Assembly (NCBI RefSeq): GCF_934476685.1 | Contig: NZ_CAKSNX010000006.1 | Coordinates: 1 to 64,000 of the forward strand | Source of the DNA: an uncultured Ruminococcus sp. | GTDB taxonomy: Bacteria > Bacillota > Clostridia > Oscillospirales > Ruminococcaceae | DNA: 64,000 nt | Reading direction: 5' to 3' | Part shown: positions 41,980 through 50,361 of the stretch, piece by piece | Position numbering within the stretch: the first letter of the stretch is position 1 | How the letters are laid out: each line of letters starts with the position of its first letter | Program-made: the position numbers and the translations under genes | Notes under the pieces: model-generated | What the model was told of the DNA's origin: nothing | The model's input: only the letters and a program-made list of their open reading frames with translations | The model's database searches: none

Positions 41980-42783
41980 ATGATTGAAAGATTTTTAAAT
42001 TATATTGAAAACATGATACCCTCCCTTGTCGGGGCGGCGATAATACTTATTGCAGGCTACTTTGTGACAAAGCTCACATTAAAGCTTATGACAAAGGGGC
42101 TGACTTTAAAGCACGTTGACACGACGATACATAAATTTCTGATGTCAGTTGTCCGTGTTACGTTAACAATTATAATTGCGGTAATGGCTCTCACTGTGCT
42201 GAAAGTGCCTATGACCTCTATCGTAACGGCTATCGGTACGGCAGGACTTGCTATCGGTCTTGCACTTCAGGACAGCCTTTCAAATGTCGCAGGCGGATTT
42301 ATCATACTCTTTTCAAAGCCTTTCAAGTGCGGAGATTACATCTCCATAAACGGCGAAGAGGGTACAGTGGATATGATCTCCATTCTCTACACAAGACTTC
42401 TGACCATTGAAAACAAGGCTGTAATGATACCTAACGGCACAGTTTCAAAAGCTACCATAGTGAACCTGACAGCTGAGGAGAAAAGGCGGCTGGAGCTGAA
42501 ATTTTCCATAAGTTACAGCGACGACCACCACAAGGCAATGGATATCATCAGAAACGTAATTACGGCAGACGACCGCATACTTCACGAACCGAACGAACCT
42601 CTTATAGCAATGTGCGAACATCAGGACAGCGCAATTATACTTCTGCTGCGTGTGTGGGTACCGACCGAGCAATACTGGGATATGCGCTTTAAGTTTATTG
42701 AAGAGGTCAAGGAGCAGTTCGACGCAAACGGAATAACCATTCCGTTCAATCAGCTTGACGTACATCTCCCCTCTGCGCAATGA
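41980..42783 (+). CDS. mscS: Small-conductance mechanosensitive channel MscS
   Basis: 267 residues from the ATG at 41980, eight bases after AGGAG; the frame upstream crosses the promoter and is discarded. Three membrane helices, the pore-lining third one reading TAIGTAGLAIGLALQDSL with the Ala/Gly packing pattern, then SNVAGGFIILFSKPFK and the beta domain (DYISINGEEGTVDMISI, NGTVSK). Releases solutes on hypo-osmotic shock. Monocistronic. Confidence 0.95.
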   Translation: MIERFLNYIENMIPSLVGAAIILIAGYFVTKLTLKLMTKGLTLKHVDTTIHKFLMSVVRVTLTIIIAVMALTVLKVPMTSIVTAIGTAGLAIGLALQDSLSNVAGGFIILFSKPFKCGDYISINGEEGTVDMISILYTRLLTIENKAVMIPNGTVSKATIVNLTAEEKRRLELKFSISYSDDHHKAMDIIRNVITADDRILHEPNEPLIAMCEHQDSAIILLLRVWVPTEQYWDMRFKFIEEVKEQFDANGITIPFNQLDVHLPSAQ

Positions 42784-42798
42784 CTATGCATACTCATT

Positions 42799-43059
42799 CT
42801 ACGCTTTATCGCAGTTTTCCTGACTTTCTCTGAATTTTATTATGTCGGACTTTGCAGCATATTTTGTATCATCTGTCAGCTTGTACAGACCTTCAAGTTC
42901 TGCAAGCTTTTCGGCAAGTCTGAGATGTCCGTCGAGGACTGCTCTGATATTTTCACCGCTGTTCTCCCCTGCACATTCGCAGTAAACCCTTGCATATTCG
43001 GCGGCAGTGAACCGCTGAGCGTCCCTAAGACCTTTTATAATGGCAAGATCGCTGTTCAT
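42799..43059 (-). CDS. Small helical protein, function unknown
   Basis: 86 residues, predicted mostly helical (SDLAIIKGLRDAQRFTAAEY, LRLAEKLAELEGLY). No recognised family and no membrane segment. GGAGGTG precedes the ATG. Its start overlaps the stop of the next listed gene by 4 bp, so the pair is co-translated. Confidence 0.65.
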   Translation of the reverse strand: MNSDLAIIKGLRDAQRFTAAEYARVYCECAGENSGENIRAVLDGHLRLAEKLAELEGLYKLTDDTKYAAKSDIIKFRESQENCDKA

Positions 43060-43253
43060 TCAGACACCTCCGTCAGCTCCATAAGAGCCTGTTTATGATT
43101 GCTCACCGCAGCGGAAAGCTTTTGCAGTTCTTCCCGCAGATGAGGCTCTTTAGCCTGCTTTTCGCCCTCTTTTAGTCTGTAAAACAGTTGATTTTCAGCA
43201 TTGACAAGACTTCTTATCCCATTAAATTCATTGACCGTAAGATCTTTCGGCAT
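43056..43253 (-). CDS. Small helical protein, possibly CotF/ferritin-like
   Basis: 65 residues, two amphipathic helices (NEFNGIRSLVNAENQLFYRL and LREELQKLSAAVSNHKQALM). The pattern recalls the spore-coat CotF or ferritin-like helical hairpin, but it is too short for a firm call. ATG after GGAGG. Forms an ATGA-coupled pair with the following 86-residue protein. Confidence 0.6.
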   Translation of the reverse strand: MPKDLTVNEFNGIRSLVNAENQLFYRLKEGEKQAKEPHLREELQKLSAAVSNHKQALMELTEVSE

Positions 43254-43275
43254 ACTCCGACCTCCAAATATGATT

Positions 43276-43319
43276 TTTCAAAAAACAAAGGCAGTGCATT
43301 TCAGCGCACCGCCTTTTTA
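43276..43319 (-). terminator. Terminator after comF
   Basis: Minus-strand stem AAAGGCGGTGC with GCACTGCCTTT (one mismatch) then TGTTTTTT; A/T flanks allow use in both directions. Confidence 0.85.
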
Positions 43320-43340
43320 TTTTTCCCTTGGATAACATAT

Positions 43341-44015
43341 TTATTCATCATGATCGGTTTTCGCCGCAGAACAGCCATATACAGCCGCCGCACCCATTTC
43401 TTTAAGCAGTCTTGCGCAGGCATTCATTGTAGAACCTGTTGTGATAACATCATCACAGATAAGTACAGTTTTTCCGTCTATCCTGCCATGCTTTGGATTT
43501 TTTATGTAGACCATATCTGCGTGCTGCTTACGTTCCCGTGCAGAAAGCATATGCTGTTCCGTCTTGTCCCTTGTACGTTTCAGCAAATGCAGATCAGCAG
43601 GCTTGCCGAGTATATCCGCTGTGAGCTTTGCCAGCAGTTCAGCCTGATCTCCGCCCCTTAAACGCTTTTTGGATATATGCATAGGCACAGCCGTAACAAT
43701 ATCTATCTTATCTGCCACTCCGTCAATTTTCATATATCCTGCCGTAAGCATAGCGCTGTACTCCGCAAAATTCCCCGATGCGCCCGAATATTTAAGGCTG
43801 TATATCAGATCCTTTACCTTGTCCTTATAAACGAATGCAGAATATGTCATTTCACATTCCTCTGCACCGCTTTTGTTCAGTTCCGCCAGCGGAAGTGTGT
43901 CTATGCATTTTTCACAGACAAGCTTGTCCCATTTTATGACTTTTGAACAGACAGGACATCTGTTCGGCAGGATAATATCTATGAGATACTTATAGCTTGA
44001 ACGTCTGCTGACCAC
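43341..44015 (-). CDS. comF: ComF-family phosphoribosyltransferase-like protein
   Basis: 224 residues from a GTG at 44015 with GGAGGG eight bases upstream; an ATG at 44033 lacks a usable site. N-terminal zinc ribbon (CPVCSK...CEKC), then a PRTase fold with VTAVPMHISKKRLRGGDQ and the PRPP motif VLICDDVITTGST. In Bacillus ComF is needed for DNA uptake; many relatives occur in non-competent species. Overlaps the end of recD2. Confidence 0.9.
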   Translation of the reverse strand: MVSRRSSYKYLIDIILPNRCPVCSKVIKWDKLVCEKCIDTLPLAELNKSGAEECEMTYSAFVYKDKVKDLIYSLKYSGASGNFAEYSAMLTAGYMKIDGVADKIDIVTAVPMHISKKRLRGGDQAELLAKLTADILGKPADLHLLKRTRDKTEQHMLSARERKQHADMVYIKNPKHGRIDGKTVLICDDVITTGSTMNACARLLKEMGAAAVYGCSAAKTDHDE

Positions 44016-46236
44016 TGTCGTCGCCCTCCGCATTCTCCATAAGCATATTTTTCAGCGCAGTGTATCTTAGAGTACGCCTGTTGTTGTCAATCATAAAGTC
44101 CACACGCTTCTGCGAACCGACTATAATAAGCATCTTCTTTGCCCTTGTAACAGCGGTGTAAAGCAGATTTCTGTAATAAAGCTTATCATATCCACCAAAC
44201 ACAGTTAATATGACCACATCAAATTCCGAACCCTGACTTTTATGCACAGTTACCGCATAAGCAAGCTCCAGATTTTCAAGCATCTGCTCCGTATAGACCG
44301 CAACTCTGCCCTCAAAATCTATGGTAACGGATTTCAATATTTTGTTGACGTTGATTATTATGCCGATATCGCCATTGAATATGCCTGTGCCGCTCTCGGT
44401 GTTTTCATCGTCCAGCTGCTTTTTCCAAAGTATCTCGTAATCATTTTTCGTCTGCATTACCTTGTCGCCGCAGCGGTATATGTATTTTGGTGTTTTTATC
44501 TCGGATTTTCCTGCCGCTTTAGGGTTAAGCTCCTCCTGAAGTCTGCGGTTAAGCTCCATCGTTCCTGCCGGACCTTTTCTTGTCGGCGAAAGCACCTGTA
44601 TATTTTCTATGGGCGAAAAGCCGTATGCCTTAGGCAGTCTTTCCCTGCACAGCTCCACCACAAGCGACTGCAAACCTTCAAAATCCAGCCGCTGAAAGAA
44701 AAAGAAATCCTTATCCTTTTTCTTAAGGTCTATATGCTCACCGCTGACGATCTTATGAGCGTTCATAACTATATCAGACTCCTGAGCCTGTCGGAAAATC
44801 TCTTTCAGCGTCACCACCGACATAACTCCGCTGTCGATAATATCTTTCAGCACATTTCCTGCTCCCACCGACGGCAGCTGATCGCTGTCCCCCACAAGTA
44901 CCAGCTTGCAGGTAACGCTTATGGCTCTCAGCAGTGCTTCAAACAGGCATGAATCCACCATTGACATCTCGTCCACCACCAAAGCGTCGCAGTCAAGCAG
45001 ATTATTTTCATCATGCACAAATTTCAGCGTATCGCCGCTTGTATACTGCACCTCAAGAAGTCTGTGGATAGTTTTTGCGTCATATCCGGTAAGATCGGAT
45101 ATACGCTTTGCCGCACGTCCTGTTGGGGCGGCTATCATTACTTCCAATCCCTGCTGACGGTAAAGTGAGATTATGGCATTGAGCGTAGTCGTCTTTCCCG
45201 TTCCCGGTCCGCCTGTCATAACAAGGAAACCCTTTGAAAGCGCAAGATTTATTGCCTGACGCTGTATCTTTTCATAATGTATGCCGTTTGTTTCCTCTTC
45301 AATGTCGATAACGTCTGAGAAGTCTATATTATTGTTATAGCTTATGGAACGCATTATTTCAAGACGTCTTGCAATATATTCCTCCGCCTTGTAGTAGTCA
45401 CGGAGCATTATATACGGTCTTTGCTGTTTCATATACCGAAAGAGATTTTCCTCAGCTATCTCGCTTTCAAGCACCTTGTCAAAAAGCTCTGCGCTTATGC
45501 CGAGAAATTTCACAGCCATATTCCTGAGTGCCTCCTCAGGCAGACAAGTATGACCTGCGTCACCGTTCTGCCGCAGGATACAGGCTATTCCTGCGCTTAT
45601 CCTGTTCTCGCTGTCTTTAGGGATATCCTGTTTTTCGGCTATCTCGTCAGCTTTTGAGAAAGGTATATCTATCTCATTTCCGCACAGGGTATAGGGGTTT
45701 GACTTTATGATATTTTCCGCACAGTCGCCCCAGCGTTTCCAAGCCTTTATGCTGTAAGAAGTAGGTATCTCGAACTGACTGAGATACACAAGCAGCGAAC
45801 GGACGGCAAAAGTCGTCTTGAACTCCTTCTGCATCTTCTCTGCTTTCTTTTTGGTTATGCCGTCTATTTCAAGCAGCTGGTCGGGATCATTTTCGATAAC
45901 TTCAAGAGTCATGTCGCCGAACATCTTCACCATACGTCTTGCCAGTATAGGACCTATGCCCGATATAGCACCACTGGAAAGATAACGCTGTATAGCGGCT
46001 GAGGTGGTGGGCAGTGAGCGTTCAAAGACCGAAACCTTGAACTGCTCGCCGAACTTGCGGTGAGTGGTATACTCCCCCGTCAGCACAAGCTCTTCGCCCT
46101 CCTCCACGTCGCCCATTTCGCCGACCACCGTTATAAGGTCGTTATCGCTGTTGAGCATCAGCACGCAGAAGCCCGTATCTTCATTTTTAAAGACAATACT
46201 GTCAACCTCGCCCTGAATTTTTTCCAGTTTTCCCAT
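43990..46236 (-). CDS. recD2: RecD2-type DNA helicase
   Basis: 748 residues, RecD2/YrrC class with an N-terminal extension. Helix-hairpin-helix region (GIGPILARRMVKMFG and ITKKKAEKMQ), Walker A in MTGGPGTGKTTT, DEMSMVD box, and the C-terminal SF1 motif YAVTVHKSQGSEFD. A 5'-3' helicase of DNA repair that works without RecBC. Its start overlaps the preceding small membrane protein gene by 35 bp. Confidence 0.95.
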   Translation of the reverse strand: MGKLEKIQGEVDSIVFKNEDTGFCVLMLNSDNDLITVVGEMGDVEEGEELVLTGEYTTHRKFGEQFKVSVFERSLPTTSAAIQRYLSSGAISGIGPILARRMVKMFGDMTLEVIENDPDQLLEIDGITKKKAEKMQKEFKTTFAVRSLLVYLSQFEIPTSYSIKAWKRWGDCAENIIKSNPYTLCGNEIDIPFSKADEIAEKQDIPKDSENRISAGIACILRQNGDAGHTCLPEEALRNMAVKFLGISAELFDKVLESEIAEENLFRYMKQQRPYIMLRDYYKAEEYIARRLEIMRSISYNNNIDFSDVIDIEEETNGIHYEKIQRQAINLALSKGFLVMTGGPGTGKTTTLNAIISLYRQQGLEVMIAAPTGRAAKRISDLTGYDAKTIHRLLEVQYTSGDTLKFVHDENNLLDCDALVVDEMSMVDSCLFEALLRAISVTCKLVLVGDSDQLPSVGAGNVLKDIIDSGVMSVVTLKEIFRQAQESDIVMNAHKIVSGEHIDLKKKDKDFFFFQRLDFEGLQSLVVELCRERLPKAYGFSPIENIQVLSPTRKGPAGTMELNRRLQEELNPKAAGKSEIKTPKYIYRCGDKVMQTKNDYEILWKKQLDDENTESGTGIFNGDIGIIINVNKILKSVTIDFEGRVAVYTEQMLENLELAYAVTVHKSQGSEFDVVILTVFGGYDKLYYRNLLYTAVTRAKKMLIIVGSQKRVDFMIDNNRRTLRYTALKNMLMENAEGDDSGQQTFKL

Positions 46237-46591
46237 TAAACTCTCTCCGATTATAGCAACTAAGCTCTTTCTTTTTAAGATATTCCGTCAGCTCGGAAAT
46301 ATCCACTGCTTTTACGATAGAATATTCCTGCTCCAGCATTCTCGCCGTGTAATAGTTCTCGTTTTTCTCCATATGAACGATAAGTATTTCCCTGCCAAGT
46401 TCCTCGCTCTCAAAGACCTCTTCCCAATAGAAAGCCTTTACGGTCTTTTCGAGATCCTTTGTGTCCGCCGTGCAAGGAACGATAACATACCCGTTCTTTA
46501 CTCCCCTGCATGAGTCCGTCATATGCTTTTTCAAAGCATAGAACACTACGCTCAGCATACAAAGGACAGCCGCAATTATTATTCCGATCAT
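46202..46591 (-). CDS. Small membrane-anchored protein, function unknown
   Basis: 129 residues from the ATG at 46591, eight bases after GGAGG (a GTG lies three codons upstream). One N-terminal membrane helix (IGIIIAAVLCMLSVVFYAL) and a soluble domain with NGYVIVPCTADTKDLEKTV and REILIVHME. No family recognised. Overlaps recD2, suggesting coupling. Confidence 0.7.
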   Translation of the reverse strand: MIGIIIAAVLCMLSVVFYALKKHMTDSCRGVKNGYVIVPCTADTKDLEKTVKAFYWEEVFESEELGREILIVHMEKNENYYTARMLEQEYSIVKAVDISELTEYLKKKELSCYNRREFNGKTGKNSGRG

Positions 46592-46677
46592 TGATGTCAC
46601 CTCCGCAAATTTCTGCCTTATATTATGCAGAAAACTGCGTTAATGTCACCGTAATTATATTTTTAAGACAAATATGA

Positions 46678-46707
46678 CAAAAAGGGCGGACATATTGCAG
46701 TCCGCCC
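46678..46707 (-). terminator. Terminator after pnp
   Basis: Minus-strand GGGCGGAC/GTCCGCCC, 8 bp, followed by TTTTT. Confidence 0.93.
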
Positions 46708-46732
46708 GATAAGTCAGCTATTCAAAACGATA

Positions 46733-48847
46733 TTATTCTGCGGACTTCTTTGCCTCGATGTCTGCAAGAGCGTCTTTTCTTGAAAGATTGATCCTGCCCT
46801 GATCGTCGATCTCCATTACCTTTACAACGATCTGGTCGCCGACATTTACAACGTCCTCTACCTTTTCAACTCTTGACTTGTCAAGCTTTGAAATGTGAAC
46901 AAGTCCGTCCTTGCCTGGAGCGATCTCTACAAATGCGCCGAAGTTCATTATCTTAACTACCTTGCCTCTGTAAATAGCGCCGATCTCAGGATCGTTTGCG
47001 ATAGTGTTGATAATTGTGATAGCCTGCTCAGCCTTATCCTTGTCAAGACCTGAAACAAATACGTTTCCGTCCTCAGAAATGTCGATCTTAACGTCGCACT
47101 CAGCGGAGATCTTCTGAATGACCTTTCCGCCGGAACCGATAACTTCTCTGATCTTGTCAACAGGAACCTTTGTTGTGAGCATCTTAGGAGCCCACTTGTT
47201 TACCTCTGCACGAGGAGCAGGGATTGCCTTGAGCATTATTTCATCAAGAATGTACATTCTTGCTTTTCTTGTCTTTTCAAAAGCGCTTGCGATGATATCA
47301 TAGGTAAGACCGTCTACCTTGATGTCAACCTGAATAGCAGTGATACCGTTCTTTGTACCGCCTACCTTAAAGTCCATATCGCCGTAGAAGTCCTCAAGGC
47401 CCTGAATATCTACCATTGTCATCCAGCTGCCGTCTTCCTTAGTGATAAGACCGCATGAGATACCTGCAACAGGCTCTTTGATCGGAACGCCTGCGTCCAT
47501 AAGAGCAAGTGTTGAACCGCAGATCGAACCCTGTGAAGTAGAACCGTTTGAAGAAAGAACTTCAGAAACGCATCTGATAGCATATGGGAAATCTTCAACA
47601 GAAGGGATAACCGGAACGAGAGCTCTCTCAGCAAGTGCGCCGTGACCGATCTCTCTTCTTCCAGGACCTCTTGAAGGTCTTGTTTCACCAACAGAGTATG
47701 ATGGGAAGTTGTACTGGTGCATATATCTCTTGCTTGTTTCCTCGTCAATGCCGTCAAGCTTCTGAGCGTCGGAAACAGGTCCGAGTGTACAGATAGTCAT
47801 TACCTGTGTCTGTCCTCTTGTGAAGATACCTGAACCGTGAACTCTTGGGAGCATACCAACTTCAGCAGCGAGCGGTCTGATCTCGTCGATCCCTCTTCCG
47901 TCAACTCTCTTTCCGTCATAGAGCCAGTTTCTTACTATCTTCTTCTGGAGCTTATAAAGAACCTCGTCCAGCATAGCTGTGTTGTCAGCATACTGCTCAT
48001 CATACTTCTCATGAACAGCGTCGATTATCGGCTGGAGTCTTGCATCTCTTACATTCTTATCGTCTGTGTCGAGAGCGACCTTAACGTCCTCTCCTACCAT
48101 AGCCTCGATCTCATCAAACAGATCGTGATCTATCTCCATAGACTGGAACTCAAACTTAGGCTTACCGATCTGAGCCTTGATGTCCTCGATGAAAGCTACC
48201 ATCTTCTTGATCTCTGCGTGACCTGTCTTGATAGCTTCGAGCATAAGATCGTCAGGGATCTCGTCTGCGCCTGCCTCGATCATAACTACCTTTTCAGCAG
48301 AGCCTGCAACTGTAAGGTTGAGCTTGTTGTTAGCTCTCTGCTCAAGAGTAGGGTTAAGAACGAGCTGTCCGTCAACGTAGCCTACGTTGATAGATGCAAC
48401 AGGTCCGTTCCATGGGATATCTGAAATTGAAAGTGCGATAGAAGTTGCGATCATGCCTGTGATCTCAGGTGAGTTATCAGGATCAACAGCGAGTACAGTC
48501 ATAACAACTGATACGTCGTTTCTCATATCCTTAGGGAAGAGCGGTCTGATAGGTCTGTCAACGCATCTTGATGCGAGTATAGCCTTATCGCTTGCCTTGC
48601 CCTCTCTCTTTGTGAAAGATCCCGGTATTTTGCCTACTGAATACATCTTCTCCTCGAAGTCAACTGAGAGCGGGAAGAAATCAACACCATCTCTTGGCTT
48701 CTTTGAAGCTGTAACGTTAGCCATAACAACTGTTTCACCATATCTTACCCAGCATGAGCCGTTGGAAAGTCCGCAGGTCTTTCCTGTTTCAACAACGACA
48801 GGTCTGCCGGCATAAGTCGTTTCAAAGGTTCTGTAATTCTCGAACAT
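46733..48847 (-). CDS. pnp: Polyribonucleotide nucleotidyltransferase
   Basis: 704 residues: two RNase PH domains with a helical insert, a KH domain (REVIGSGGKVIQKI) and an S1 domain (GAIYRGKVVKIMNFGAFVEI). Phosphorolytic 3'-5' exoribonuclease of mRNA decay. Key motifs GRREIGHGALAERAL and DAGVPIKEPVAGI are intact. Located 168 bp after rpsO, the usual arrangement, with a long leader hairpin between. Confidence 0.98.
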   Translation of the reverse strand: MFENYRTFETTYAGRPVVVETGKTCGLSNGSCWVRYGETVVMANVTASKKPRDGVDFFPLSVDFEEKMYSVGKIPGSFTKREGKASDKAILASRCVDRPIRPLFPKDMRNDVSVVMTVLAVDPDNSPEITGMIATSIALSISDIPWNGPVASINVGYVDGQLVLNPTLEQRANNKLNLTVAGSAEKVVMIEAGADEIPDDLMLEAIKTGHAEIKKMVAFIEDIKAQIGKPKFEFQSMEIDHDLFDEIEAMVGEDVKVALDTDDKNVRDARLQPIIDAVHEKYDEQYADNTAMLDEVLYKLQKKIVRNWLYDGKRVDGRGIDEIRPLAAEVGMLPRVHGSGIFTRGQTQVMTICTLGPVSDAQKLDGIDEETSKRYMHQYNFPSYSVGETRPSRGPGRREIGHGALAERALVPVIPSVEDFPYAIRCVSEVLSSNGSTSQGSICGSTLALMDAGVPIKEPVAGISCGLITKEDGSWMTMVDIQGLEDFYGDMDFKVGGTKNGITAIQVDIKVDGLTYDIIASAFEKTRKARMYILDEIMLKAIPAPRAEVNKWAPKMLTTKVPVDKIREVIGSGGKVIQKISAECDVKIDISEDGNVFVSGLDKDKAEQAITIINTIANDPEIGAIYRGKVVKIMNFGAFVEIAPGKDGLVHISKLDKSRVEKVEDVVNVGDQIVVKVMEIDDQGRINLSRKDALADIEAKKSAE

Positions 48848-48870
48848 AATTATCCTCCAATTCTTTGACG

Positions 48871-48942
48871 GGTGAAAGCATTAGCAATAAACAGAACACA
48901 CGAGTTTCGCATACTCTGTTTAATGCTAAATTACTTTTCACC
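48871..48942 (-). promoter_or_regulatory. Long stem-loop in the pnp leader
   Basis: Minus strand: outer GGTGAAA/TTTCACC, then AGCATTAAACAGA with TCTGTTTATTGCT (one mismatch), ending 19 nt before the pnp ribosome site. In E. coli a comparable hairpin is cut by RNase III and mediates PNPase autocontrol. Confidence 0.7.
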
Positions 48943-48971
48943 AAACGCCGTTAGTCTTTAATATACACCAA

Positions 48972-49001
48972 AAGGCAGTGGCAAAAAATTGCCTCTGCCT
49001 T
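48972..49001 (-). terminator. Terminator after rpsO
   Basis: Minus-strand AAGGCAGAGGCAA/TTGCCACTGCCTT (one mismatch) around TTTT; the T-run after it is short, so partial readthrough into pnp is likely. Confidence 0.75.
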
Positions 49002-49015
49002 GGTAGTTTACAAAA

Positions 49016-49282
49016 TTACTTACGGATACCCAGCTTCTCGATAGTAGCTCTGTATCTCTCGATATCTGTCTTCTTAAGGTAGTTAAGAAGATTTCTTCTC
49101 TTACCGATCATCTTGAACAGACCGCTTCTTGAGTGGTTGTCCTTCTTGTGTACCTTGAGGTGCTCTGTGAGGTCGCTGATTCTCTTTGTAAGGATAGCGA
49201 TCTGTACCTCAGGTGATCCTGTGTCAGTTTCATGAGTTCTGTTAGCTTCGATAACAGCTGTCTTTTCGTCTTTTCTAAGCAT
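49016..49282 (-). CDS. rpsO: Ribosomal protein S15
   Basis: 88 residues, full length. Motifs TGSPEVQIAILT, HLKVHKKDNHSRSGL and RRNLLNYLKK are canonical. Primary 16S rRNA binder of the 30S platform. First gene before pnp; long structured leader upstream. Confidence 0.98.
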   Translation of the reverse strand: MLRKDEKTAVIEANRTHETDTGSPEVQIAILTKRISDLTEHLKVHKKDNHSRSGLFKMIGKRRNLLNYLKKTDIERYRATIEKLGIRK

Positions 49283-49420
49283 TTTTCATACCTCTTTCAA
49301 AATATTTCCGCTGTAAAAGGATATGGCAGGTATTATTCTCACTAAGGAGCGCAGCCCATATTCTGTTGCAGGGATACTTGCTGATGCGCACATTCTGCTT
49401 TACCTTACACGCAATACAGC
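49283..49420 (-). promoter_or_regulatory. rpsO leader, candidate S15 autoregulatory RNA
   Basis: About 138-nt 5' leader with several complementary stretches, from the predicted +1 to the start codon. S15 leaders that bind S15 are known in Firmicutes; this one was not matched to a model. Confidence 0.4.
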
Positions 49421-49426
49421 TTTATA

Positions 49427-49455
49427 ATTATACACTTTTTCCTATCCTCTGTAAA
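49427..49455 (-). promoter_or_regulatory. Promoter of rpsO
   Basis: TTTACA (49450-49455), 17 bp, TATAAT (49427-49432), minus strand, 47 bp after the folD stop. Confidence 0.8.
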
Positions 49456-49501
49456 TAGGGTGAAAATAGTCTTAACAGAAAATTTACATTTCTATTTTAC
49501 A

Positions 49502-50356
49502 TTACTTTATGCCGTGGTGCAGCTTTCCTGCTGTCAGCGTATTCTTCATAAGCATAGCGATAGTCATAGGACCTACTCCGCCCGGAACAGGTGTGATATA
49601 GCCTGCTTTTTCCTTGCAGTCCTCGAAATCAACGTCGCCGCAGAGTTTTCCGTTCTCATCTCTGTCCATTCCAACGTCGATTACTACTGCGCCCTCCTTG
49701 ATATAGCCGGCTGTTATCATTTTAGGTCTGCCAACAGCAGCCACAAGGATATCCGCTCTTGAACAAACTTCTTTGAGGTTCTTTGTCTTTGAATGGCAGA
49801 TAGTTACTGTACCGCTTCTGTGGAGCAGCAGCATAGCCTGCGGCTTGCCGACGATATTGCTTCTTCCGATAACAACGCACTCCTTGCCTGCAACGTCGAT
49901 ACCGGTCGAGTCAATAAGTTCCATTACTCCCGCAGGGGTGCATGGGAGAAAGCTGTAATCTCCTATCATTATCTTGCCCACATTTACAGGGTGGAAAGCG
50001 TCAACGTCCTTGTCGGGGCGGATATTATTTATAATGATCTTGTCATCAAGATGCTTTGGCAGCGGCAGCTGAACAAGTATGCCGTCAACTCTGTCGTCAT
50101 TGTTGAGCTTGTCCACCAGCGCAAGCAGCTCTTCCTCAGTTGTTTCAGCAGGCAGCGCATACTTGAAAGAATTAAATCCAACAGCCTCGCAAGCCTTTTC
50201 CTTATTTCTTACATACACCTGTGATGCAGGATCTTCGCCTACGATAACTACCGCAAGACCTATCTCTACGCCCTGCTCCTTAAGCTTTTCTACCTCTGCT
50301 CTGATATTTTCCTTTACCTTAGCAGAAACTGCCTTTCCGTCTATGATATTTGCCAT
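49502..50356 (-). CDS. folD: Methylene-tetrahydrofolate dehydrogenase/cyclohydrolase
   Basis: 284 residues from the ATG at 50356 (MANIIDGKAVSAKV), nine bases after AGGA; an ATG at 50365 overlaps the lgt stop. Motifs: YVRNKEKACE with catalytic Lys, GILVQLPLP and GRSNIVGKPQA, and TPVPGGVGPMT. Links serine-derived C1 units from glyA to formyl-tetrahydrofolate. Downstream of lgt. Confidence 0.97.
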   Translation of the reverse strand: MANIIDGKAVSAKVKENIRAEVEKLKEQGVEIGLAVVIVGEDPASQVYVRNKEKACEAVGFNSFKYALPAETTEEELLALVDKLNNDDRVDGILVQLPLPKHLDDKIIINNIRPDKDVDAFHPVNVGKIMIGDYSFLPCTPAGVMELIDSTGIDVAGKECVVIGRSNIVGKPQAMLLLHRSGTVTICHSKTKNLKEVCSRADILVAAVGRPKMITAGYIKEGAVVIDVGMDRDENGKLCGDVDFEDCKEKAGYITPVPGGVGPMTIAMLMKNTLTAGKLHHGIK

Positions 50357-50361
50357 TTCTA

